From positions 1 to 15,207 of the forward strand of contig JAJZAL010000120.1 of NCBI GenBank assembly GCA_021799405.1: a stretch of 15,207 bases of DNA. Reading direction: 5' to 3'. Each line of letters starts with the position of its first letter. Within the stretch, counting starts at the first letter, position 1. The notes below the pieces were generated by a model, which ran no database searches, was not told the origin of the DNA, and saw nothing but the letters and a program-made list of their open reading frames with translations. The stretch is from Acidobacteriota bacterium (GTDB lineage: Bacteria > Acidobacteriota > Terriglobia > Terriglobales > Acidobacteriaceae). Shown piece by piece: positions 7,161-13,352 of the stretch. A program made the position numbers and the translations under genes.

Positions 7161-9845
7161 TCAGTCAATTGTTTGGCTGAGGCGCAGATCGCGCGACGAG
7201 GCTCCGACGCTCAGGGTGCGCTTGCCGGTCGCGGTAATCCACTTGCCGTCAGCCGTGGACCAATATTGGAGTTGCCGCGGCGGAACGTGCAGCTCTACCG
7301 TTGTTGATGCGCCTGCGGGGATGTGGACACGATCGAAGGCCACCAGCGCCCTGACCGGGAACTGCACTCCGGCAGGAATCTCGCTCGGCGCGCCCAGGTA
7401 AACCTGCGGCACCTCGTCAGATGCCATGCCGCCCGTGTTCTTAATGGTGACATTGACATCCAGGCCGCCATCGGAGGCTTTCTCAACCTTCAGGCCAGAG
7501 TAGGAGAAGGTGGTATAGCTAAGGCCGTATCCGAAGGGGTAGAGCGGGTCGATCTTCTCCTTGTCGAACCAGCGGTAGCCGACGTTGACGCCCTCGCTGT
7601 AGGTGGTCTTGCCGTCCACGCCCTTGTAGGAGCGCTCGGGATGCATGGGATCGGTGGCGGCATAGTCCTCAAGTCGCCTGGCCCAGGTGACAGGCAGGCG
7701 GCCGGCGGGACTGGTTTTGCCCAGCAGAAGGTTGGCCGAAGACCAGCCACCTTCATCGCCGGGCCACCACATTTCCAGAACAGCCTTTACTTTGTTCACC
7801 CAGGGCAGAGCGACCGGCTGGCTGGTGTTGAGCACGACGATAGTGTTGGGATTCACGGCGGCTATCTCATCCACCAGCTTGTCCTGATCGCCAGGAAGGC
7901 CGAAGACCGGCTCAAGACGCGTCCAGAGAAAGACGACGGCGATTTTGGCGTTCTTCGCGGCGGCAATCGCAGCCGCGCGATCCGCCGCGCGCTTCTCCGG
8001 CGTGTACCAGTTGAGGCGGATCTGCGCCGGCGCGCTGGATGTATCGGGGTTGATGTGGATTTCGATGGCATGAGGCCCCGCGGCGAGATAGACCGAGCGG
8101 CGCAGGTTGTCGATGCCATCGGTGGTGGGAATGGCGTTGTCCTGGTTAGCCTGCAGGATGTCGCCGTGGATGCCGCCCTGGACGGCTCCGGTGGCGCCCA
8201 GCCGTTTGCCGTCGATGGAGAAGTTGGCGTCGTCGCCCAGAGCCTGCAGATAGAGCCAATAATCGCCCGCGTGCGGAACGGTGAGCGTGCCCGTCCAGGT
8301 GAAGGTGGAATTGGGCGGAAGAGCTTTGCCGTTCCTCGCGGTGAAGTTGACCTGTGCATCCGTTTGCGATGTGCCATTGCCGGTACGCAGCAGGCCGGGC
8401 TTGCCGTCGTGGCTGAGCGCGCTGGCGGGCACGGTGGTACCGGTCATGTCATCGTCCACGGCAAAACGGATATTGGAATTGCCGGAGATTTTCTTCATGG
8501 CGGCGAGCGGGCCTACCTGCCGCCACGGCAACCCGACAGAGCGTTCACCGTTAATGCCAATAGAATCCACCTGGCCGGCAGTGGGACCGATGAGCACAAC
8601 GGAATTCAGATCGTCAGCCTTGAGCGGCAGGATGCCGCCTTCGTTCTTCAACAGCACCGCCGCATCTTCGCCCGTCTTCTCAATGATTTTGGCGTTGGCG
8701 TCAATGTCCTGCGCGGTGACGGAGTGCTTTTGCATCCCGTCCATGTAGCCGAAGCGGATGATCTCATAAAGCACGCGGCCGGCTGCGCGGTTGATCGCGG
8801 CTTCAGTGACTGTGTCATCCTTGAGAGCCTCAGCCATCTTGATCGGCTGAGGTGTTTCGCCGGAACCGCCGGTTCTTCTCCCCTGAGGAGGTTCCTCAGG
8901 GATATGGCCCCCAAACATATTGCCGCCACCGCCATTAGCCCGATGCGGCGGCGGGAAAGGCGCCGGCCTCACTGAAAAGAAAGACGGAGCTGAGAAGCGA
9001 GTATTCCCCGGCATCTCCATATCAAGGCCGGCATTGATGAATGCGACGCTGTGCGTTGCGCCCCAGTCGGAAGTGACGAATCCCTTGAAGCCAATTTCGT
9101 TGCGGAGAATTTTGGTCATCGTGTCGGGATTGCCGCACGCATACGGGCCGTTGACGTGGTTATACGAACACATGATAGACGACACGCCGGCCTTGATCGC
9201 CGCGTCGAACGGTGCCACGTAGACCTCGTGCAGTGTCTGGTCATCGACAAAGATATTGCCGCTGTTGGAATCGTAGGCTACATAGTGCTTGACCATGGCC
9301 ATGACGTGCTGCGACTGGATGCCTTTGATTTCAGCGGCGCCCATCTGCCCCGTGAGGAACGGATCTTCGCCAAAGGTGTTGTAGCCCCGGCTGAATTCGA
9401 GATCGCGGTCGATGTTGACGAAGGGCTGCAGCGAGACATCAATGCCCAGTGAGCGGTCTTCACGGCCGATGACCAGTCCGTTCTCCTCGGCGTCTTTCAC
9501 ACTGAAGGTGGCGGCGACGCCCATGGTCGCCGTCTCGCCCTGAGAAGGATGGCGCGTGAGCACCCCAGGCGGCCCATCAGCCATGCGGAGGCTGGGAATG
9601 CCAAGCCTGGGCACACCGGCGAGATAGCCTGCCTGTCCCTGGTAGACTGCGGGGTTTTCGAGCGTGCCGTGAATGAGAGCACGCTTTTCCTGGAGCGTCA
9701 TCTGGCTGAGCAGCTTTTCGGCCCGCGCCCTGGCGGCAGCATCGGGCACCCACTGCGCCCGCGCCGTGCATGCGCCCGGCAGGAGTGTGGCCAGCGCCAG
9801 CACTACACATCCTTCCGCGCGCAGTAGCTTCTTCATTGTGTTCAT
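7161..9845 (-). CDS. secreted glycoside hydrolase family 3 enzyme with PA14 domain (beta-glucosidase-like)
   Basis: A retaining exo-glycosidase of the beta-glucosidase/beta-xylosidase type. From the ATG at 9845 it has 894 aa. A signal peptide (about 1-31) ends at ARA-Q. The GH3 N-terminal barrel (about 45-350) carries RMADGPPGV, FGEDPFL, KHY (about 186-188) and GFVTSDWGATHS, with D260 as the nucleophile. A Pro/Gly-rich insertion (about 293-333) interrupts the end of this domain. The GH3 C-terminal domain (about 395-735) is split by a PA14 module (about 480-620), which often binds sugars. A fibronectin-III-like domain (about 785-880) ends the protein. The expected acid/base motif TEG-x-DR is replaced by WTRLEPVFGLPGDQ. 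Start choice: AGGA lies 11 nt before the ATG at 9845 but only 2 nt before one at 9854. The specificity (glucoside, xyloside, arabinoside) cannot be read from sequence. Confidence 0.92.
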   Translation of the reverse strand: MNTMKKLLRAEGCVVLALATLLPGACTARAQWVPDAAARARAEKLLSQMTLQEKRALIHGTLENPAVYQGQAGYLAGVPRLGIPSLRMADGPPGVLTRHPSQGETATMGVAATFSVKDAEENGLVIGREDRSLGIDVSLQPFVNIDRDLEFSRGYNTFGEDPFLTGQMGAAEIKGIQSQHVMAMVKHYVAYDSNSGNIFVDDQTLHEVYVAPFDAAIKAGVSSIMCSYNHVNGPYACGNPDTMTKILRNEIGFKGFVTSDWGATHSVAFINAGLDMEMPGNTRFSAPSFFSVRPAPFPPPHRANGGGGNMFGGHIPEEPPQGRRTGGSGETPQPIKMAEALKDDTVTEAAINRAAGRVLYEIIRFGYMDGMQKHSVTAQDIDANAKIIEKTGEDAAVLLKNEGGILPLKADDLNSVVLIGPTAGQVDSIGINGERSVGLPWRQVGPLAAMKKISGNSNIRFAVDDDMTGTTVPASALSHDGKPGLLRTGNGTSQTDAQVNFTARNGKALPPNSTFTWTGTLTVPHAGDYWLYLQALGDDANFSIDGKRLGATGAVQGGIHGDILQANQDNAIPTTDGIDNLRRSVYLAAGPHAIEIHINPDTSSAPAQIRLNWYTPEKRAADRAAAIAAAKNAKIAVVFLWTRLEPVFGLPGDQDKLVDEIAAVNPNTIVVLNTSQPVALPWVNKVKAVLEMWWPGDEGGWSSANLLLGKTSPAGRLPVTWARRLEDYAATDPMHPERSYKGVDGKTTYSEGVNVGYRWFDKEKIDPLYPFGYGLSYTTFSYSGLKVEKASDGGLDVNVTIKNTGGMASDEVPQVYLGAPSEIPAGVQFPVRALVAFDRVHIPAGASTTVELHVPPRQLQYWSTADGKWITATGKRTLSVGASSRDLRLSQTID

Positions 9846-9952
9846 TGGTTTCATGATCCTTTTTCCCCAGAGCCTGCGGATTTTTTGCGACTCATCTTCT
9901 GCAGTTTCACGCCATTGCCGTGCGGCATCCGGATACGCAGTGCTCCGCCGCC

Positions 9953-10001
9953 GCTTTACGAACGACGAGCCAGTGTAAAGCATGGACCGGAGACGTGTCG
10001 C
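9953..10001 (-). promoter_or_regulatory. promoter of the GH3 gene with overlapping perfect inverted repeat
   Basis: On the minus strand GCGACA (9996-10001, 4 of 6) and TACACT (9972-9977, 4 of 6) lie 18 bp apart, giving a start near 9965 and a leader of about 120 nt. GCTTTAC (9953-9959) and GTAAAGC (9975-9981) form a perfect 7-bp inverted repeat with a 15-bp spacer. It covers the -10 box and the predicted start. Because one arm lies upstream of the start, it would act as DNA, as an operator, rather than as an RNA hairpin. The same half-site type occurs at the rhamnosidase promoter. The rest of the 190-bp gap shows nothing else I recognise. Confidence 0.45.
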
Positions 10002-10035
10002 AATCAGACGGCGCAATGCGCTCGATCGGGGAAGA

Positions 10036-10668
10036 TCAGGCGGGCAGGGATAGAACCTTATCGAATCCGGCAGCGATGAGATCGCGGCGCAGTTGCTCGA
10101 CATTCGTGAATACTACGCCCTTCATTCCAAGCCTGCCGGCGGCCTCGATGTTAATCGGCTTGTCGTCGATAAACAGCGTCTCTTCAGGCGGCAATCCCAG
10201 TTCGTTGAGGACGTAGTGATAAATGGCGGGGTCGGGTTTGGCGATGCCTAGCTGATAGCTCCACACCAGCACGTCGAAACGGGCGAGCCAGTCGAACTTC
10301 CGCTGTATATAGTCATGCACGCTGTCGCCCATATTGGAGAGGATGGCGGTGAGCAGGCCCTGCTGCTTAAGCTGCTCCTGCCAGGCCAGCATGGGAGTGT
10401 TCAGTGTGGTCCACATGAGGGCGTCCCAATGGTTCAGTTCCGCAATGGCGGACGGCGGCAGTGCCACGCCCGCATCGCGCGTAAACTTTTGCCAGTAGCC
10501 GATGCCGGTCAGCTTGCCTTCGTCGTAGGCATGACGGTCGTTCCAATAGAGGTTGTCGAAGCGTTCTTTCGTCAGCCCCGTAATCTGCAGCAGGGCTGCG
10601 TAAGCCTCAGGGTCCTGAGGACCGGTTAATACCATTCCATAGTCGAAGACAACAGCACGCAGACTCAA
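10036..10668 (-). CDS. HAD-superfamily hydrolase, subfamily IA (YihX-like phosphatase)
   Basis: A probable small-molecule phosphatase of the haloacid dehalogenase superfamily; the substrate is unknown. The 210-aa protein shows motif I VVFDYGMVLTG with nucleophile D9, motif II ILSNMGDS (S111), motif III GIAKPDPAIY (K144) and motif IV LFIDDKPINIEAA (D168, D169). A helical cap lies between motifs I and II. The second Asp of motif I (DxD) is Gly, as in the sugar-phosphate phosphatase YihX (FDLGNV), which I offer as the closest familiar relative. The start is TTG at 10668, with GGGAGG 4 nt upstream. The first in-frame ATG would remove the nucleophile, so the TTG is effectively forced. It lies 190 nt upstream of the GH3 gene on the same strand and is divergent from the aminotransferase. 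Confidence 0.85.
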   Translation of the reverse strand: MSLRAVVFDYGMVLTGPQDPEAYAALLQITGLTKERFDNLYWNDRHAYDEGKLTGIGYWQKFTRDAGVALPPSAIAELNHWDALMWTTLNTPMLAWQEQLKQQGLLTAILSNMGDSVHDYIQRKFDWLARFDVLVWSYQLGIAKPDPAIYHYVLNELGLPPEETLFIDDKPINIEAAGRLGMKGVVFTNVEQLRRDLIAAGFDKVLSLPA

Positions 10669-10746
10669 TGCTCCTCCCGGGGAACGCCCGTGTATGGTGG
10701 AAAAGGGCGCCTACCTTCATTGTGCACGATGCCCTGCAGACAGAAT

Positions 10747-10770
10747 GCCGGGCGAAGATCCGTACCCGGC
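10747..10770 (+). other. hairpin just ahead of the aminotransferase start
   Basis: GCCGGG (10747-10752) and CCCGGC (10765-10770) pair around a 12-nt loop, and the hairpin ends 12 nt before the ATG at 10783. It lies in the 114-bp divergent gap. No clear Shine-Dalgarno sequence or promoter pair is visible there, so the hairpin might affect translation or be chance in GC-rich DNA. Confidence 0.3.
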
Positions 10771-10782
10771 TGGATGATGGCG

Positions 10783-11970
10783 ATGCGTTTTTCCCGTAGA
10801 ACGGGCTGGAATACAGAGGAGAGCGAACTGGCGCGCGCACACAGGCTGCGCATCGCGGCCGGACTGCCTGTGGCCGATCTGACCGCTTCGAATCCGACCC
10901 GCTGCGGCTTCGCCTATGGTGCGAAGCTGCTGGCGCCATTGGCCGACCCCGCGGCGCTCGACTACGATCCGCAGGCCAAGGGCATCCTGCGCGCGCGCCA
11001 GGCCGTTTGCGGCTATTATGCCGGCCGCGGCGTGATGCTCGATCCCGGCCAGATTGTACTGACCACCAGCACGAGTGAGGCTTACAGCTACCTTTTCCGG
11101 CTGTTGTGTGACCCGGGCAGCGAGATTCTCGCGTTGCAGCCGGGCTATCCGCTCTTCGACTTTCTGGCCGTGCTGGATGATGTTCGGCTCAAGGCCGCAT
11201 CGCTGGTTTACGACCACGGGTGGCAGATCGACCCGGAGGGCCTGCGCAGGGCCATCACGCCGGAGACGCGGGCCATCATGCTGGTGCATCCCAACAACCC
11301 CACTGGCCACTTCACCAAGCCGTGGGAGGCGAGCGAACTGGCGAACTTGTGCCACGAGTTCGGTCTGTCGTTGATTGTCGACGAGGTCTTCCTTGACTAT
11401 GGGATCACAGAAATCGGCGAAAGCTTTGCCGCCGGACTCGACGCCGTGCCGGTCTTCGTTGTGAGCGGGCTGAGCAAGATTGCCGGCCTGCCGCAGATGA
11501 AAGCGGCATGGATTGTGGCGACGGGCCCCGGGAAGGCGCAAGCACTGGACCGGCTGGAGGTGATTGCCGATACCTTTCTCTCGATGAATGCGCCGGTGCA
11601 GTGCGCTTTGCCGGCATGGTTGTCGGGGCGGGAGGCGATCCAGGCGCAGATCCGGGCGCGCGTAGCGTCGAACCTGGCTGAGCTCGACCGGCAGCTTGCC
11701 TGCCTGCCCGCAGTGCAGAGGCTGAAGGTGGAGGGCGGCTGGTATGCCGTGCTGCGGATTCCGGCGCTCGCCCCTGATGCGCAGACCGTGATGGCGTTGC
11801 TGGAGCATGGCGTTTGGGTGCATCCGGGGTACTTTTTCGGCATGCCGGAGGCCGGCTGGCTGGTGGTAAGTTTGCTCGGACCGGAGACCGAATTCAGCGC
11901 CGGAGTAACTCGTTTTGTAGATTATTTTGGGTACCGCCCGGACGGTAATATTACTGGATGCTTCCTTTAG
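10783..11970 (+). CDS. PLP-dependent class I/II aminotransferase
   Basis: A fold-type I aminotransferase that moves an amino group between an amino acid and a 2-oxo acid in the cytoplasm. From the ATG at 10783 it has 395 aa, a normal length. Motifs include LTASNPTRCGF near the N-terminus, TTSTSEAYSYLF (about 94-105, cofactor phosphate region), LQPGYPLFDFL (about 118-128), HPNNPTG (169-175), the cofactor-ring aspartate in IVDEVFLDY (D200) and VSGLSKIAGLPQMKAAW with the Schiff-base lysine K232. The start is uncertain: ATGs at 10774, 10777 and 10783 are all in frame and none has a good ribosome site. MRFSRRTGWNTEESELARAH resembles the usual N-terminus, while the upstream reading to 10690 is Arg/Cys-rich and probably not translated. 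Substrate unassigned; aspartate/alanine-type activity is plausible. Confidence 0.9.
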   Translation: MRFSRRTGWNTEESELARAHRLRIAAGLPVADLTASNPTRCGFAYGAKLLAPLADPAALDYDPQAKGILRARQAVCGYYAGRGVMLDPGQIVLTTSTSEAYSYLFRLLCDPGSEILALQPGYPLFDFLAVLDDVRLKAASLVYDHGWQIDPEGLRRAITPETRAIMLVHPNNPTGHFTKPWEASELANLCHEFGLSLIVDEVFLDYGITEIGESFAAGLDAVPVFVVSGLSKIAGLPQMKAAWIVATGPGKAQALDRLEVIADTFLSMNAPVQCALPAWLSGREAIQAQIRARVASNLAELDRQLACLPAVQRLKVEGGWYAVLRIPALAPDAQTVMALLEHGVWVHPGYFFGMPEAGWLVVSLLGPETEFSAGVTRFVDYFGYRPDGNITGCFL

Positions 11971-12046
11971 AGATAGCTTTATGTAATCTCAGCAACTAGC
12001 TGTAAATAAAATCTATAAAACAAATGAAGAGTGCGGATCAGAGCGA
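11971..12046. other. AT-rich gap between convergent genes
   Basis: The 76 bp between the aminotransferase stop and the end of the metallo-hydrolase gene are conspicuously AT-rich compared with the rest of the window. I find no stable hairpin or gene here. Transcription from both sides must end in or near it. Confidence 0.4.
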
Positions 12047-12679
12047 TTACGTCTTTTGCAGAAATGGGTTACCTGCGCGTTCATCACCGATTGTGGTGGC
12101 CTCGCCATGGCCGGGCAGCACCCTGGTTTCGTCCGGGAGCGTCAGCAGCCGGGAATGAATGGAATCGATGATTTGATGGAAGTCTCCGCCCGGAAGATCG
12201 GTTCGCCCGATGCTGCCGGCAAAGAGCGTGTCGCCGGCGACGAGAAGGTTAAGCGGTACAAAATGCAGGCAGACGGAGCCCTGAGTGTGGCCGGGGGTGT
12301 GCATGACCTGGGCCGGGTAGCGATCCAGACCCACCTGCATGCCGTCGGTCAGACTCACATCGGGTGGTGCTGTCTCCGGAGTGGGGATGCCGAGCCATGC
12401 CGCCTGCGCCGCCATCAGTTTGAGCTGAGGCAGATCGCTCTCGTTGAGGAAGATGGGCGCGCCGGTGAGTCGTTTGAGCTTGAGCGCGCCGCCCACGTGG
12501 TCGATGTGGGCATGGGTAATGAGGATTTGCTTCAATTTCAGGCCATGCTTTACCAGCAAACGATGAATGCGGCCGACCTCGTCGCCCGGATCGATGACGA
12601 TGGCTTCGCCGGCCTCTTCATCGCCCAGCACCGTGCAGTTGCAGGCGAGCGGGCCGACGGCAAAGGTCTCCAGAATCAT
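12047..12679 (-). CDS. metallo-beta-lactamase-fold hydrolase, glyoxalase II-like
   Basis: A binuclear metal hydrolase of the GloB-like group, usually annotated as hydroxyacylglutathione hydrolase-like or YcbL-type thioesterase. The 210-aa protein has the metal motif THAHIDHVGG (55-64: H56, H58, D60, H61), then HTPGHTQGS (H131), VAGDTLF (bridging D150) and LPGHGEATT (H191). These supply the full set of expected ligands. It lacks the C-terminal substrate domain of classic glyoxalase II (about 250 aa), which fits the short YcbL-type enzymes; the true thioester substrate is unknown. The ATG at 12679 has no Shine-Dalgarno sequence. TAAAAT ends exactly 6 nt before it, so the transcript may be leaderless. 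It is 125 nt downstream of secG on the same strand. Confidence 0.9.
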   Translation of the reverse strand: MILETFAVGPLACNCTVLGDEEAGEAIVIDPGDEVGRIHRLLVKHGLKLKQILITHAHIDHVGGALKLKRLTGAPIFLNESDLPQLKLMAAQAAWLGIPTPETAPPDVSLTDGMQVGLDRYPAQVMHTPGHTQGSVCLHFVPLNLLVAGDTLFAGSIGRTDLPGGDFHQIIDSIHSRLLTLPDETRVLPGHGEATTIGDERAGNPFLQKT

Positions 12680-12685
12680 GCTTTG

Positions 12686-12691
12686 ATTTTA
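12686..12691 (-). promoter_or_regulatory. possible -10 element of a leaderless transcript
   Basis: On the minus strand TAAAAT (5 of 6 to TATAAT) is followed by CAAAGC and then the ATG of the metallo-hydrolase. A start 7 nt after the hexamer would coincide with the A of the ATG. No ribosome site is present, and the -35 region (TTTCCC or ATTTCC) is weak. Confidence 0.45.
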
Positions 12692-12804
12692 CAGAGGCCG
12701 AGGGATGGGGAAATGCCGGCGGGGCCAGACGCAGCGAATCAATCAGATTGCACAGCAGATCGGCGTCCGGCCGTTCAGCGAATTTCTGTGCGGCGCAAGA
12801 ATCG

Positions 12805-13116
12805 TTACTTGCCCGGCTTGGCGGGTGCGGAGATCGGGGCGGATTTCGTGCCATCCAGGACCGAACGCGTTCCGGTAGAGCGCTCGTAAAGAACGACCAG
12901 GAGAATGGAAGTGCACATGAAGATGACCGCAGACCACGTGGTGAGCCGGGTGAGCACGTTGGCCGCGGCGCGCGGGCCGAAAGCGGTCTGCGATCCCTGG
13001 CCGCCAAAGGCGCCCGCCAGGTCAGCTGAGCGGCCCTGCTGAATGAGAACAACACCGATCAGGAAGAAGCACACCAGGATGTGCACGACGATGACGAAAT
13101 AGAAGAGAATCTGCAT
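12805..13116 (-). CDS. secG: preprotein translocase subunit SecG
   Basis: The small SecYEG channel subunit assists protein export across the inner membrane. The 103-aa protein has the family layout: a first helix (about 2-25, ILFYFVIVVHILVCFFLIGVVL), the conserved loop with LIQQGRSADLAGAFGGQGSQTAFGPR (about 24-49), a second helix (about 60-77) and a polar tail ending PISAPAKPGK. QQG and AFGGQGSQTAFG are the diagnostic SecG segments. The ATG at 13116 has only a weak GAAAG ahead of it. It starts 49 nt after tRNA-Leu(GAG) on the same strand, with a 7-bp hairpin between, and may share that promoter. This export component is unrelated to the sugar genes except in serving all secreted enzymes. Confidence 0.95.
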   Translation of the reverse strand: MQILFYFVIVVHILVCFFLIGVVLIQQGRSADLAGAFGGQGSQTAFGPRAAANVLTRLTTWSAVIFMCTSILLVVLYERSTGTRSVLDGTKSAPISAPAKPGK

Positions 13117-13137
13117 CTTTCAACTGCTTTCGATAAG

Positions 13138-13154
13138 ATCCGCATGTTGCGGAT
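13138..13154 (-). other. hairpin between tRNA-Leu and secG
   Basis: ATCCGCA and TGCGGAT form a perfect 7-bp stem with a 3-nt loop, 11 nt after the tRNA CCA end. No T run follows, so it looks more like an RNA processing or stabilising element, or an inefficient attenuator, than a full terminator. Confidence 0.45.
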
Positions 13155-13165
13155 ACAGGAATCTT

Positions 13166-13250
13166 TGGTGCGGAAGGCGGGACTTGAACCCGCATGCCTC
13201 TCGGCGCCACCCCCTCAAGATGGTGTGTCTGCCAATTTCACCACTTCCGC
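13166..13250 (-). tRNA. tRNA-Leu (anticodon GAG), CCA encoded
   Basis: On the minus strand the acceptor stem GCGGAAG pairs with CTTCCGC, followed by discriminator A and an encoded CCA. The D-loop contains GGTGAAATTGGCAGAC. The anticodon stem CCATC/GGTGG encloses the loop TTGAGGG, giving anticodon GAG, which reads CUC and CUU leucine codons. A class II variable arm (around GGCGCCGAGAGGCAT) and the T-arm GCGGG-TTCAAGT-CCCGC complete a canonical 85-nt leucine tRNA. It is followed by secG. Confidence 0.97.
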
Positions 13251-13267
13251 GCACTTGTGACCCTCTG

Positions 13268-13296
13268 AGTATAGCAAACGCCGGGGAGCCGGGAAA
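13268..13296 (-). promoter_or_regulatory. promoter of tRNA-Leu (and possibly secG)
   Basis: On the minus strand TATACT (13268-13273, 5 of 6) sits 17 nt before the mature tRNA 5' end, with TTTCCC (3 of 6) 17 bp further upstream. The start would fall near 13261, giving a short leader trimmed by RNase P. The region between the -10 box and the tRNA shows no other element. Confidence 0.55.
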
Positions 13297-13297
13297 C

Positions 13298-13315
13298 GGC
13301 GCCCGCAGAGGCGCC
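13298..13315 (-). terminator. GC-rich hairpin after the RbsD/FucU-like gene
   Basis: GGCGCC-TCTGCG-GGCGCC forms a 6-bp stem and 6-nt loop, followed on the minus strand by GTTTCCC. It lies 37 nt after the stop codon of the RbsD/FucU-like gene and directly before the tRNA promoter, where a terminator would make sense. The T tract is short, so support is modest. Confidence 0.4.
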
Positions 13316-13352
13316 AGAGGCCGGAGAAGCGGCTCAGAAAAAAGAGGATAGC

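Noticed and set aside
7323..8975. Plus-strand frame of 550 codons opposite the GH3 gene
   Set aside because: The GH3 reading on the minus strand has all domain motifs. The plus-strand translation is low-information and lacks structure or family signatures.
10717..11823. Minus-strand frame of 368 codons opposite the aminotransferase
   Set aside because: The plus-strand protein has a complete set of aminotransferase motifs including the cofactor lysine, so the antisense frame is a shadow.
12056..12889. Plus-strand frame of 277 codons across the metallo-hydrolase and secG 3' ends
   Set aside because: It spans two well-supported minus-strand genes and their spacer and has no motif of its own.
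13022..13210. Minus-strand 62-codon frame containing MRVQVPPSAP
   Set aside because: This peptide is a well-known false product of reading through a tRNA T-arm and acceptor end. The DNA here is tRNA-Leu followed by the secG leader.
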